Below, one piece after another: positions 38,147-53,603 of a DNA stretch of 64,000 nt. The notes beneath the pieces are model-generated. The model saw only the letters and a list, made by a program, of their open reading frames with translations. It was not told the origin of the DNA and ran no database searches. Origin of the DNA: Zonotrichia leucophrys gambelii (taxonomy: Eukaryota; Chordata; Aves; Passeriformes; Passerellidae); the NCBI RefSeq assembly GCF_028769735.1, contig NC_088171.1, forward strand, positions 96,413,412 to 96,477,411, given 5' to 3'. Numbering within the stretch: the first letter of the stretch is position 1; every line of letters begins with the position of its first letter. The translations under genes were made by a program, and so were the position numbers.

Positions 38147-38482
38147 ATGGATTTCTGTAAGAGCCAGAAACCATTCTTGAATTTTCAAAGGGGTTCTAAA
38201 TGGAGGCCTAGAACACAGGATGTAAAGCAGGATAAGCCATCTTTAAGCCATTTTTTTTGTATTATGGAAGACTTAATTAGAGAGGAAGTAATTTATCTAG
38301 AAAGTAATTTACTTTGAAAAAAGGCTTTACATATGCTATGTAATTCATTGTGGAATGAAAAAGTTCTGTTTTATGTTTATTAAGTCATAAATATTTTGTG
38401 ACTTAGCTCTCTTAAGTGCAACCAGCAATCATGATACTAGTTTCAATGACTGGAGCAGAAAAGATTCTAAGAAATGTGAAAG

Positions 38483-38499
38483 AAAAAAAAAAAAAAAAA
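38483..38499 (+). repeat. Poly-A run of 17
   Basis: An uninterrupted adenine run. No retrocopy is recognised upstream of it. Confidence 0.9.
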
Positions 38500-39399
38500 G
38501 CCAAGATTTCAGAATTTCTCTTAATTGTTATCATAAATTCAGCAGGGAGAGAAAAGAAGAAATCTTGAAACACAAGGAGGAAGAGAGGAGTGTGACCTTA
38601 TCAAGAATGGATGCATCTTAATAAAAAATAGGTACCATTATTTTGTCTGGAACTACAAAGTTTCACATTTTTCTTTTTTGTTCAGAAGTCTTTAAACTAG
38701 CATTAAAGTCGATAATGAGAACAGGCAAGCTCAGACTGACTTTTTCTGCCCTTCTCTTACTTATTACTTAAGTTTTAGCTTATGCATTATGCATCTGCTT
38801 AGTCAGGTTGGTTTGTTCAGTCAGGCTACTTTGTTTAGAAATCTGCATCTTTTATTTCCTGGATTTTTGTTGTACCATGTCTTTTTTTCAAAGTGTATTT
38901 GCTTTGGATAATAGAATGCCTTGGCCTTTGCTGGCTCACTTAAGACATAGTTGTTTGTTTTCTTTGAAAAGAATGATATCTCGGGCCTCTTGAATACAGT
39001 AAATAAAATAAGCAGTAGATGACATATTGATTGATGCTGATGAATATGGAAACACATTGCAGCACGTCTCCTTAAAGATGTGGACACAACCCCCTCCCTA
39101 GCTGGCACAGGTTGCCTGGCCAAGATGTTTAGGACCCTCTGATGGGTGAATATCAAGGTAAAACCATGGAAATGCCCTTTGGCACAACAGTGACTGGACT
39201 CTTAGGAGCCTCATTTGGTGCAAGACAGGTATGAAGCGGTTCAGCTTAGGCCTATGTGAGATTCATGCTTCCATTTTTAACTCTGAAAGTCTCCCTAGGT
39301 GTATCTCAGCACAACAATAACAGTCTGCTGCAGGGGAGCTTTACTAGTGGTTGTTTTTTCTTGCTAAGGGTGACTTCACAAACTTATACTAGGGACTGA

Positions 39400-39835
39400 G
39401 AGTGATGGGTGTCAGGAAGCAGCAAGAACAGCGGCTCCCAGGGCACCAGTGGCAGCAAGAGCTTCCCATGACTCTGCCAGGGTAGGGACTGGCAGCCAGA
39501 GCCTGTCCCACAGTGCCAGCCAGGATCTGGCAGCAAGAGGCACCAGGGACAGACTCAGCCCCAGGAACCTCCCTGGGAGCTGGAATGGGCCAAGGCCAGG
39601 CTGGGAAAGCAGGGTGGGGGTGGCCCCATGGCCATGCCGGGCAGGACTGTGGGGAGCCAGAGACCAGCCCAGCTGGGATATTTCTGTGCCAGGAGGAGCT
39701 GCCATCCCAGGGGGCTGCAATAAGATGCAGGGTTGTAGGCAGGGTGGGAGGAGGATTGGGATGTGGGCGAGGCTGGGAAGACAAGGATTGCGAAAAACAA
39801 GCGCCTCAGGGCCATGATGGGGGGAACACGTATAT
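39400..39835. other. GC-rich block of unknown origin
   Basis: This block is rich in G and C, with repeated GGCAGC, CCAGGG and GGGA words, in an otherwise AT-rich region. CpG is scarce, so it is not a typical promoter CpG island. Related words recur, such as GGCAGCAAGAGC near 39451 and GGCAGCAAGAGGCACCAGGG near 39530, suggesting a decayed minisatellite or LTR. All frames are long because stops are rare in GC-rich DNA, and none shows a domain. Both borders are abrupt. Confidence 0.5.
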
Positions 39836-42047
39836 TTAATGTTATATGGTAAAATAATGAGAAACAAACCCATAGCGATACTGAAATACCACCAAAAAAG
39901 GCAGTGCTAGAGAATGGGATAGATGCAATGATGCAATTTGACAGGCATTTGACATGAGCCTTCATCAGACTTTTTGGTTGAAGGCACTTGACGTCCCTTT
40001 TATTTTGCCTACAGCAGTCTCCCTCATACATCCTTGATGTTTCATTTTCCAGTCTTGCTCCCCAGATTTTGTTTTCAGATTTGAAATAGAAGGAAAACAA
40101 AGGTAAAAGAAAATCTAAAAATTCTTGGTAAAAGTTACAAGTCTTCTGCTGCAGAAGAAATTGACATTGGATAGATTTTCTGAGGCTGTAAGGATCTTTA
40201 AGTCTTATCTCCTGGTTTTGTAGGAACCCCTTCCCCAAACCAGACCAAGCACAGAAAATTCCTTTTACCATCCAATTTCTATAGAGGACATCCAGTAAAT
40301 TGTAGAGACCCCAACTAACATAGAAACTCATGCAAACTAAGTTGCAGTCCCAGAGAAAGGAGGATGTTTCAAAAATGGGTGGAAAATACCTGAGCCAGCT
40401 GGAAAGCAGATGTATACCACACTTTGCCAAATTATCAGCACTATTTTTACCTGTTGTACACATATAAAACACACAGTGTTCCAAATGCACACACAAGGAT
40501 ATTAGAAGCACAAAAATGTTTTCATATCTAATTCTATGCCTGAAGTATTGCAAATAGATTGACAGAGTAAAGAAAATGTCCAGGAACAATCACTGATGGA
40601 AGTGTTAACATTTAAAGACAAAACTAAATGCTACACAATAACTATTGTCACCTTGTGTTTAGAAAAAAAGAGGTTGTCTGAACAAGCACAAAATCTGAGA
40701 TTACCTTAGAGTTATTATGAATATATGGCATATGGGTTATTGTTTTATTCTGTCATTATATGGTTTTTGAATTCACAGGCATATTTTCCACAATTTCAGT
40801 CTCAATAATTAATCTTAGTTTTCAGTGATGTTAGAAAACTATAACTAATATTTGACCATTTTTCATGTATTGGTCTATTTAACTGAAAGAAAATAGTCAC
40901 AAATATTGTTTAAAAAGCTGGGTCTAACTTGCTCTAGTTTGCAGAGGTTCAAGGGTTCAGAATGTTCAAACCCTGTCCCTAAAGATTTGTCTCTGTTTCA
41001 GATTAATGAAAATGCATAACAGATTAATGTAGTAATCTTTGCTGGAATTTGGAAAATGTCACTAAATAAGAGTACACTTCTTTCTTTGCATTTCAGATAG
41101 AACATTAACATTTTAATCTGGGATATTAATTTTTTGCTTAGGCTATCTCTGACCTTCACTTTGAAACAGTCTTATTTATATGTGGTCCTGTGTTTTAATC
41201 AACAATATGATATGAGTTTCTGCCTCTAGAAATAAACACCGTATTATCCATCCTAGTGTTCTTTTTCCCCCTCCAAATACCTGATATTCTATTTGTAAAG
41301 AGGGAAAAAATGAGTCACCTTCAATCTTGAGTTCAGCCATAATTTTTTAATGCATATGGAATTTACCAGATAAAAATGAATAGAAATCAGCTGCAGCTTG
41401 GCAAAGCAGTTGCTTCTGATTCAGTCCCTCTGAATGATCTCATTTCAGTATTTTTTAACTGAAAGGAGTTCTGACCTCACAGACTTTTTAACGTTATTTT
41501 CACTTTACATGATGCCTTTTATGTATTGAAGTAAGAGAAGTTACTTAACTTTCACTTCCAGAAGCAAAATACTTCATGAAATATGGAGAAGCTGGACTGC
41601 CAGAGAAACATAGAGTTGACTTATTTCTTTATGATTTAATTTTAAAAATAAATATATTTTACTTTCTCTGTGGACAGATATACCAAGCCTGAAAGAACTG
41701 GTGGCTCTAGCTGTATAAGAAATTTCAGGTGAAATTATTCCTGGTAGACACTACTTTTGTACAACTGATGTTTTCCAGTTGGAAACTTAAAACAATTGTT
41801 TCACGTTTGTTTTCTGGAGATCAGTTACCATATTAAACATACGACAGCAAGGGCTGGAGGTCAGTTTGTTAAGGTTGGAGGCCAAGGTCCCCAGGGATCA
41901 TTCAGTACTTAGCTCTATCCTGATGCCAAACCCTAAAAAATACAGGGCCCTGAGGCACTCATCTCTTTAATTTACTATTCAGCATGAGGGGTAGTGAAAG
42001 AAGTGTGAATGGCTGAACACTTCAGCGTTCATCCCCCTGGTACCTAC

Positions 42048-42070
42048 TTGGCTTTGCATGATAAAGCCAA
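42048..42070. repeat. Perfect 8-base inverted repeat with 7-base loop
   Basis: TTGGCTTT pairs with AAAGCCAA across GCATGAT. Confidence 0.9.
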
Positions 42071-42849
42071 ACTGAAAGAAATTTTACTCATAAACAACTA
42101 ACAGCTTCAAGAATTCTATTTCAGATGTTGAGGGCTTCCACATACAGGTTTTCCCTTGAAAGATTTTACAATATTTTATGCAGTTTTTAGTGGGAGGAAA
42201 TTTCCATTATGTGGAAAGTATTAACTTTAGTTTTGTGAAAAGCAGACAAATCAGAGAAGTCAACCTACCTTGAAACTAAAGTAATTGACAATAGCTTCTG
42301 AAACTACTTCTTCACCTGATGCTTGCATGTTGTATTTGTAGATCTCTGCATTAACAAAGACTGATTTTTTCAAGAGCACCTAATGACACTTACTTGCAGC
42401 CCTATATACTTTCTTTTAATCTCAGAAATTTATTACATTGATTCTGAATTAGAATTATTTTATTTGTAACTCATAAAATTCAGTTTTAAAGTGTTCTCAG
42501 CTGCTGAAATTTAATAATTAAATAACCCTGCCTTCAGTTGCTGTGTGGTCAACTATATCCTGTTCACTTCCAGAAATACATTATTTCCATTTATTTTAAT
42601 GGAAGTTTTGAATGAAGGAAAACCAAAGCATGCTCAAGGATACGAAATTTCCACTTAAATCTAGATATATTTTTAAGCTTCTCCCATGTATCTGAGATGC
42701 CACCAACCATCACATTTGCCTCTCCATTGAGACTTTCAATGCAAATCTGTACCTTATTTTCTTCCAATCCAATCAGAAAGACCTTCTGCCTGAAAAAAAT
42801 CTTAAGAAATCTCTTTTTTATTGTATTTTGAGTATCTTTTCCTCATTTA

Positions 42850-42955
42850 AAATGTTTAATATTTGAATATTTAATGTTTAATATATGAAATGTATATGTA
42901 TAATTATTATATTTAATATAATCATTAATATATGAAATGTTTAGTATATGAAAGT
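42850..42955. repeat. AT-rich imperfect tandem repeat
   Basis: Words such as TGTTTAATAT, TATATGAAATGT and TTAATATA recur in irregular order over about 100 bases. Confidence 0.7.
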
Positions 42956-45900
42956 CAAAGTTCTTATTAATTTGAAACCATATATTTTATTTTCTACAGC
43001 TTACTTATTGTCAAATCAGTGGTGTTTACTCTCTAGTATTTTTGCCTTAATGAAGTTCAGTTTTCAAAAAGAAAAAGAAAAATCGTCTGAAGGAAAACTG
43101 GATGCTCACCTCTCAGATAAAATGAAAATAACAAAGTTACAACAATACTACTAAGACAAAGATGACATTCATTCAAGAATTGTAGTGCTTGGTGGATAAA
43201 AAATTTAGGCAGAAAGACGCTTAGAGGTACCCCAGAGAAAAGCATAACCATCATAAATGTGGTATGCATATTCATAGTGATTCATAGACCTATAGGAGAA
43301 TCTTGCAGCTTTCTATGAATGCAGGATGCTCTTACTTTGATACTGACGAATATGGCATTTTGTTGGAACCTTTTTTTTTAGTAAAATTGATCTTCATTCT
43401 AATTTCTGTACAGTACTGATGGAGTTCTTTAAAAAGAAATAGCATTCAGAAAAATATAATGCATTATAAAGTGCATGAAATTATTTCTAAAAGTGTTGTG
43501 CCATAATGTCGTATCTAACAGCTAGAAAATTCTTTATGATTCTACTGAGTGTAGCACAACCAAACTACTGCCTTATTTCAGAATTATCAACCTTTCTGAA
43601 GTATAGCTATTTCTGAAGAACAACTATTCACACTCTGAGGTAATTGTCTATCCTCATTTTATCTTTTCAGCAGACAAAGAAATGTCTCTAGTCCGTAAGA
43701 ATTTCCTTTTTGTCCATAGTATATAGGATTAAATTGAAAATTGTCACATCTTCTCTTTGCATGTAATGAAAATACACTGTGATGACAGCCTATGACAAAA
43801 CAATCTTAGCTTTAAAAAAATACTATGAGAAATATTCTTTGATTTTTTCCTAACTGTAGAAGTCTTGGTTCTTCTGACAATGAATAAATTGACCTCCTCT
43901 TATCATTAGAAATCAAAATAAGTAGCTCAAGAAACAGTTTTTCTTTCCTCAGCTTTGCTTGACAACAACCATGTTAGCCAGCTTTCCCGTGCTAAGTCAC
44001 TAAACTGTACACAGAGCAAGGTTATACATAGTGATGTTTCAAATATTTAAAAAAAATCACATTCTTTAGGTCATTAAAATATTAAGATATTAATATTAAA
44101 TATTAAGTGTTTTAAATGTCATGCGATAAAATGCTAAATCATAATCGCACTCAGACACAAATAGACCTTTAAATAATATTTAATATCTTGACTAGCTCAG
44201 AAGGATGACCAAGCGAGCCCTTTGCCTAAGAGTGTTTCCAAGAATATGTGAAGATGTTGGAACTTTCAACAAAGCAAATCAAATGAGATACATCCCAAAA
44301 TTCAATGGGCATTAGTGCCAGGAACACTGTTATTATTCAGTCTTATTAATGTTTTTTGTGACAATGATAAAACACCAAAAAATGGTGCCATCAATGCTTT
44401 GCAATGGTACATCTACCTTTTCAGGACTATGTGCTGCTGTTTTATATTCACTGATGACTGAAAATTAAGTCTGAGGTTTAGATATGAAACAAAGGAAAAG
44501 AGAGTTTCAAAATCACCAGAAAATATACAAGGGAAGCATTAAATATTATACTGCTGTAGACAGTGTAGTGGCTTACAGTTTCAATAATGCAGCTGGGAAA
44601 AATTAAACAGTGCAATGCTATATACAGCTGATATGATGTATCAATAAAGGAAACAGAGAATAATTCTGCTGGAGGGTAACATATTTCACAGAATATGACA
44701 GTACATGGAAAGCATGTCTTGCTCACCATTTGAGGATAGAATACAGTTGCAACTTAGCACATATTACATTTCAGAATCTGTCAAAATGGATTCAGGTGAA
44801 AATCAAAGCTATATCTGTAATTTGAAGTGTGGAAAGGGAGGGAAGGAGAAGGGATTGTTGATAATGCAGAAAACTATCAACTGCTAGAAACTCACTAATT
44901 GCTATAATTTGAGAAGAGCTTGTCTCTGCTTCTTCAAATATCGAGTTCTTTGCTTACTTGGGAAATTTTAAAATGGAATTAATTTCCAAAGGTTAGAAAA
45001 AAGTTCAAGCAAGACTTAAAGTCACACTCACACCAAAAGTAGCTTTGAATGGTGAATTTAAACAAAAAAAGTTTCACATTAGAATTGAAATACTATTCTT
45101 CTATGCTTCTAAAGTAGGCTGTATTAAAGCACTAAGCTATTTAGCATGATATAAGTTAAATGGCCAAACTACACAAAGTTGTCATTACCAGCTGTGGCAT
45201 CACTTACACTTCCTACTAACATATTAAAATGTACTGCCATTTTGAAACATGCAATCAAGCTGTAGCCAGATGGAGAAGCTGCTTTAAAGTAGATAAATTC
45301 GCCTCTTTATGCTTTTGAAATAGCTATGTTAAATATTCTGAAAGATAGAACCTGATGTTCTCAGCTGGCACGTATCAATCAATTTGCCTGGTATAGTGCT
45401 TTGAAACAGCACTTCTAGCCCATCTCATTCAAATAGCAGTAAAGAATAGGGTTTATGTTTGCAGCCTGAACTAATGCCCTAATAAAATATTGTACTTTGG
45501 GATATTGTAAAAACTGTGTAAAATTATTTTGTCTGTATGTGTTGAGTACAGTGTAGTAATCATCTCAAATAATCTTAGGAAAAAAATAAAATCTGAAAAG
45601 GGTCAGATGGAAAACACGCAGACCATTCTAGAAGATGAAATTATGCAATAGTTGAAAGATTTCCTGAAACTTGGAAAAAAAACCACACCAAAATTTAATA
45701 TGAATAAACCATTGTGTGTGAATAATCCAAGAATACACTTTTACTGGCAGTTCATATGGTACATTTTAAATTTTGAGCTTTGGTGGCTTTAATTTTCTCA
45801 TGTATCACTAATGTGTGTATGTTTAGGCACCTAAATTTTCATTGCATATTTTTAAAAAATATATTGGCAAGTATTTGCTAGTGTGATGAGGAAGTAATGG

Positions 45901-48900
45901 GATATAATAATGAAGATTTAAGAAATGCCATGAAGTCTCCATAGTAACACTGCAGTCAGACTAGACATAATCTTTATTATGAACCTGTGACCGAAAGCTG
46001 CAAGGGAGAGGAAAGGAAACTGTTTTCAGATCATTAATTCACTGTGTTTGGGTACCATGGACAAAAAAACCAAACATTTTCTCCTGTTGTATATGGAATT
46101 CCTATGAGGTAGAAAGCTCTCTCATATCATTCTCATTCATGCATCTGCTGAGAAGTTTTCAAGTGATCATTCAGAAAACATAACTGTAACTAGTCTGCAA
46201 ATAACAAGCAAAACAGAGATACTATAAAGAACAAGAATAGAAGCCATCAAGACACTAGAAGAAAAACTCAAAACAAAACATAGGTTTACTATCCAATGGA
46301 AAATGAGATTTGCCAATTTAAATATTAAATCAAATCTTCAGTTCCTGTGGTTCTTTTTTTATTTTCATCAAGAAAAAATTGACTTTTTCTTTAGCACAAT
46401 GAAGAATCATTTTTTTCATGATTCCACTTCAGAACTGGGGTCAGGACATGAAACACTGAACACATCTGTCCACAGAGCGTTATACTTTGTTGACTGTTTA
46501 CCTTTCCTTCTTTTAGTGCAGATTAATGATGAAAGACTGTGAGCTCTATGTGATAAACAAACATAACATTCAAAATTGATAGTTTGATTGATGTAACAGT
46601 CTACAAAACCAGCAAAAAGTCTGTGTTACTGATTAGGTTTTTTTTCCATGTGACTTCATTGCAGATATTTCTGGAAAGAAGTAAAGGTACTTTAATACAG
46701 ATAGGTGTAATCTAAACTTAATGAGACCCATCAGTCTATCAACCACTGAGAGACAAAACTTGTGATGAAAAGAACTGAAATCCAGTGCCCTGATTATAGC
46801 CATAACGCGAGAAATGGAATTTAGTGTATCTCAGAGAAGTATACATAATTTACTGCTGGAGACAAGTTATTGAAGGACTTTCATTGCAGACATTAATACC
46901 TATGTGTGTGGAATAAAAGGCTACTACCCATTTTAGAATTTTACACACCATTTCCTGCATTTATCCCTCCTGCATTTCCAGGCTTCCAGCGACTTCCAGA
47001 TGCAATTGAAACCAGCAGTTTGAAAATGATAGCGCCAATCTAAACTACATTTAAAATAACCTCACAACCAAAAAACAGGTGACTATCTAAGCCCATACTG
47101 GTAAGAAAATTAGACCAGTATTTTAGGTTTAAAATCAATCCTTCTCTTTGTAGTTACTTACAAAAAAAGTTAAATTTAATTCTCCAAAGTATTTTTTTCT
47201 TCCCTTTCATGGCAATTTAAAAATGGTGTTTATTTTTTAGATTTCTCTCATTAGACAGAGAAGATAAAAGTTACTGTTCTAAGTATATAATTTCTATACA
47301 TCACAACTACCTTAAAAAACTAACTTGCATAAAATCTTCTCAGTATGGGAAACCCATTTAAATACCAAGGTTTTTTTAAAAAAGGTGTGTCCTTCGGAAT
47401 ATAAAATACTGAACTACTTCCTTTGCAAATCCCAATATTCAGCTGAATGAAAGAATCTGCATAAATGTACATAACATGTCTAAAAAAAATTATAACATGC
47501 ATAAACAAACATAATCATGTGGTTGAGTGAGAGAAAGATTACCAGCAAAAAAGGTATGAGTAAGATGAATCAACTGTCCAAAGCAAGAAGAACTAAAAAA
47601 GGAACGAAAAGCATCTGCTAAGACTGAGTGGGTCATGAGACAACTAAGGGATTTGAATTTTTCAGTTTTAGCTAGTGTAATATTAAACAATAACCAATTA
47701 CTATTAATTAGAAAATCATTAAAATTTAATGACCCTTAAAGATGATAAATAGGTATTCACTTCTAGTATACTTACTGGACTTAGAGTAAGAACAAATAGT
47801 CTTCAGATTAACATCATCCCCATAAGGTTTAATAAATAGATTTATGAGTCCATACATCTGAGTTTTGCTGCTCATCAGTAAATTAGTTCTTCTTGAATCA
47901 CAGTCAGGAATATTGGAAAAGCAAAATGAAAGAAGTTAAATGGGAGATTTTTGTAGAAGGCAATTTTCTTGAGCTATTAGTCTAGAACTTTTCATTACCA
48001 GCAGATTCATTCAAAATGGGAGGATATGGTAATTATCAGAATTTTAACTCAGACCAGGGTTCATTTGAAGGCAGGAGGAAGAATTTCTCTATCTAAAAAC
48101 ATGTGTATGAGGTTTTCATCTATAAGAGTTAATATCAAAGGTGTAGTTGTTATTCAAAGCACTGAATGAAAGAGCATTAGTAAATCCTTACAAGTTCCAG
48201 AGATATTTTGGAAATAACAGAGCAGAGTGCTGAGGAGTTCTAGACTGGTTCTGCCCACTTTTGCATTTTTGGTCACTCCACATTTTGGTATACAAAGCAA
48301 CACCACAAAATGTGTTTGTCACTCACTTTCTCTGGGTGGCTCTCTTTTAAGCAGCAATGACTAAAAAAAACAGACCTTGCTACAATGGGATCCTTTTGAA
48401 CTGCTAGGCTGCAGGAGTTAAAAATCTTCATTCTTTGCCTCAGTTGCATGCTATCTCTAGCAGAGCTTTTCTAATTTGGTCACTTATGTCCTGGTCTGTC
48501 CTTGATTTAGTTAAACTGGAAAAAAAATAAGTGTTCCTAAGCCTTTATCAATCATAGCATTATTGCTCAATATTGCTTATTTATTGGGCTGTGGCTGATT
48601 CTGATCTTGAAATAGTGCTGTTTGAGGCAAATACTGTAAAATAGATGCAGCACTTACAGTTCTATGTATTGACACTCTATTCCCCTGACGTCTAGATCCG
48701 AACCCAGACAGCACATACTCTTAAGCCATTTGAAAAAGCTTTTGTGGCCTTTTGCCAGCAAATCACTCCTATTCCAGTCAAATCATGGAAATGCGTGTTG
48801 TTTTAAGTTCACATTTTCATTGTAAATTAGCTCCAAGAGTAGGATTAACAAATCACTCTCTGTAGCTCCGTATTCGCCTGCTACAAAGAAACAGATCACC

Positions 48901-49556
48901 CAAAAACTTCCTTTATCACCACTGTAACCAAATCATCTGTATCCCCCTTGGATTTCTGATAAGCTTGTTCAGATTTGAGAATTTTTTTTTCTTATTCTCT
49001 GGTCTCCTGAAGAGCAGAACAAAGCATAGTAGAAAGACTGCTATAGAAATCCTTGTCTGTTTTAGACAAAGATTGACTGAAAACTGGCTCCAAAACAGTT
49101 CTAAGATCCAGACCTCCCTTCTCTCCTTTTTAATATTACTATCTGATTTCCAGCACTTAAAAGAAACTAATGGAAAAAGGTCAAAATTTGTTTTCATTGT
49201 TAGAAAGAAGAATGGTGCAAATCAGATCTTTTCTTACGGACTTCAACAATACTAACTTTTAGGGTTGTGGATAGAAATATTATATAAGGAATCACGATTT
49301 TAAGTCATTTTGATAAAGATAGACCACATTACTTAACAACAAAAATAAATGAAGCAAAGGAATTGTTGGAATCAGTGCCAAAAACTGGAATCTAAAGCCT
49401 TGGGTTAGAGGAGATTCAGCGGATACATTGTACAATAGCTTTCATATCTACTCACTCTATACAGTTTCTTTAACACTGCCTTGATTGCTCCTTTATGTTG
49501 TGAGAATTAAAAATTAAGGTTATTTCAAAATGAACTGAAATATTTGACAGTTATAT

Positions 49557-49651
49557 ACAGCTGGGCTTGTGTGAGTAGCAGGGAGTTGGACTTGATGATT
49601 CCTGTAGTCCTTTCCAGCTTGGGATACTCTGGGATTCTATGAATCTATGAA
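49557..49651 (+). mobile_element. CR1 LINE 3' tip, strongly 5' truncated
   Basis: The GCAGGGAGTTGGACTTGATG, CCTTTCCAGCTTGGG and terminal GGATTCTATGAATCTATGA words match the last 90 or so bases of CR1 on the plus strand, including the typical eight-base terminal repeats (TTCTATGA-like). Confidence 0.85.
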
Positions 49652-52104
49652 GTTTCCTTCAGTGACTATAGAGTATATATAATAACTGAGGTCAACATAT
49701 GCAACATTTTCCATGGAAACATTCAAAATACATCAACTTAAATGAATAAAATTGAATCAAGAATAGTTATATCTAGTTATATCTATTTTTAGTAACACTA
49801 CCATTGTTTTGCAGACTGGTATAATGAAATGCAAAGGCAGTGATCTGACCACAAGTATCTTGAGATTGTGGAAGAGTTAGCAATAAAATATAGTTTGGAA
49901 AATCTTACACCACTAGTCCATGGAGAATGCAGAGGAGAAAGGTAAAAATGTGAATGATTTTGTGACCACACCCATTTCAGTGAAGAAATATAATTAGTAA
50001 TAGTTCATAGGTTTTCCTCTGTGTAACCACTGAATACACCCAGACACTAATTCTTTTTCTTTTTATGTTTTTAAGCTGTTTTGGTTTTCAGTTTCCCCAG
50101 TAAATGCACATTGAAACTTTATAAATATCAGATTTACAGCAAAGTTTTATTTAAAATCTTTCTCTATGTGTATTAATTTCTAGCAATAACTTCCAAGAAA
50201 TCTGCACAGGCAATAAACAAGTCATTATGTGCTTATTTATTTGTCTGAAACAAGAGTAAGAACTGTATGAGCTGAAACACAGAAAAATATATGAAAATTC
50301 CATTTTAATTCAGGAATAAAATCACAAATATAATTACAACAGAAACCTTCATTGCTATGAAATAGAGTTCTTCTATAGTATAAATTCATTGGTGACTCAG
50401 AAATTGTGCTGACACCAACTGAAGTCAACAGCAATTTTCTTATACATAGTTCAGTCTGTGCATGACAAACAGAATATCAAACTGTTTCAGGCTTCTGACC
50501 AAAATTTTCAATGTTCACACTTTAAAATGCTATCAAAACTAATAGAGAAGTTTCGTTAAGGTAATAGCTGTAGAATGCAGAAGCAAACTTTGAGAAAAGA
50601 TAGTGAACTTCTCCAGCTATGTGTATTAATGATTTATCATCAACTGTGTTCCAGAATTTAGAAAGAAATTATCTTGGTAGTTTCTTACTTTTACCCCATG
50701 AAGCTTTGAAAATCAAGAAGATTGGATCTTCTTTTGTATCCTATTTCTATCCATTTTTGCTATTTTTACTCCTTCTTAATTACCTATTAAGAAATAAAGA
50801 AAATAAGGCAAATCCTTTCATATTCTTGGAATAACCTTTTCTGCTTGAAAGTCTCTCAAAAGACACAGCCTCTTCTGCAGCAGGTGTAGTTTTAATGATC
50901 CTTTGATGCCATATGTCAAATTTCATCACTTGCTGTGAGGAGTGACATTTCTTTTGATAGCTCCTAGCAACAGCAACACCAGTTATTAGTGGTCAACTCA
51001 CACACTAGACTAATAATTCCTGCAGCAAAAACATTTCATTTCAGCTTCATTGTGTGCTTTATACTATCTCTCATACTGCTCTCGTCTGTTCATAATTACT
51101 TCTAAAGTAAAATAAATCTATATTATTCATTCACTGCCCACTGTATTTGTTTTCACATGCACACTCACAAGAATGCCACTACATTCTGCATTAGTGCGTT
51201 TCAAAGCTGCCTTCAGAACTGGATTTCCTGGCAGTATAGACAGTGAATATGGAAACGTGGTGCAAGGTGGAAATGGGGATGGCTTTCAAGGACATGTTTG
51301 CCCACAGGTACCAGGCAGTGGAAGTGCACCATTGTTGTAACAATTAGCATACTGAGACAACAGCAGACATCCAGGTATGGATCCCTTGCAGGTTTTCCAA
51401 GAGGCCTTTACATACACAGGTTGTGAAGGAATATGATATTTCCCTCTGCTACTGTCATAATTATTCTCTGGGCAGTCATACAGGTATTCTGATGCCACTG
51501 GAACCTTTAGATAAAGGAATTACTTGTCAAGTCACCTTGATTTTCAAATGGTACTTTACATTTCTTTCTCTTCTAATGTCACCTTTATATCAGAAATATG
51601 TAATGACTTGTACTGCAGCTTTGCAAATCCAACATTATGTTGCTTATGCCTAATTGATGACACCTTTAACATTTTCAAATATGTAAACAAATTCCAAACA
51701 TTATTATAAGAGGAAGACCAGGATATGAAATGTCTTACTGCTGGGCAGAAAAATAAGGGAACTATGAAGGAAGAAGCAATGACTTTGGGAAGGGAATCAA
51801 TTTGATACCTTTTTAGTTCAGTCTTCATTTAAAAAGTCACTGGCATATTTTGCAGAAGAATAGGAACTCCAATTACAACAAAGCATGGAAACATTAGACA
51901 TATTTGCATATGTTACTTCCCTGAAAATTAGAAAGAGCTGATGAAGTACTTATTCTGAGATATGTTATTAATGAAATCCTTAAACTGCCAGAATTAGGTA
52001 CTGCAGAAACTATGGAGGACTGGAAAAGCACAAAGACAACTTGTCTTTAGAAATAAGATAATTAAAAGACTCAGAAAAGTATAGACCAACCAAGTTAACA
52101 TCAG
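49652..52104. other. Non-coding AT-rich sequence, nothing recognised
   Basis: No gene or repeat family is identified. 51230-51420 is slightly richer in GC, with no clear coding signal. Confidence 0.5.
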
Positions 52105-52430
52105 TCACAGAAACACAGAATCACTGAATGTCTTCAGACCTTAAAGATCATTTAGTTCCAATTCCCCTGCCATAGGCAATCTCTCTTCTTGGGAGAGATT
52201 TCCCATCTCTCCAATCACCTTTCCAGATTTTCTCTAAACCTGCTCCAGCAAATCCATGTTATTAATGCTGAGAGCCTCAGCGGTGGATTCATTACTCCAA
52301 GTGGGATCTCATGGTAGCAAAGCAGAAGGGCAGAATCACTTCCCTCGACCTGCTGGCCACATTGCTTTTAGCACAGCCCATGATACAGCTGGCTTTCTGG
52401 GCTGCCAGTTGTCAGAGACTGAAAAAGTTC
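52105..52430 (-). mobile_element. CR1 LINE 3' region, diverged
   Basis: The ACAGAATCACTGAATG tip with TTTAGTTCCAATTCCCCTGCC marks the 3' end at about 52105. AATCACTTCCCTCGACCTGCTGGCC near 52333 and CTGGCTTTCTGGGCTGCCAG near 52388 are further-in CR1 blocks. The part between is shorter than the consensus I recall and includes a local inverted repeat (AATCTCTC / GAGAGATT near 52179), so it is probably internally deleted. No protein-coding block is left. Confidence 0.75.
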
Positions 52431-52475
52431 ATGCCTCAAACTTTGATATAAAGTTTTGCTCATTATAACAAAAAC

Positions 52476-53603
<1,128 letters not shown>

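Larger units (their letters stand above)
36746..39399. other. Non-coding AT-rich sequence containing one strong hairpin
   Basis: No gene or transposon family is recognised. The hairpin at 38084-38146 and a poly-A run at 38483-38499 are listed separately. Confidence 0.5.
39836..49556. other. Non-coding AT-rich sequence, nothing large recognised
   Basis: A 344-residue minus-strand frame crosses 39555-40589 but has no recognisable domain and straddles the GC boundary. A/T-rich imperfect repeats lie at 42850-42955 and 44080-44110. No exon, RNA gene or transposon family is identified. Confidence 0.5.

Noticed and set aside
39555..40589. 344-residue minus-strand frame as a gene
   Set aside because: No domain, signal or codon pattern is recognisable, and it spans an abrupt GC boundary. 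Kept only as a finding to test.
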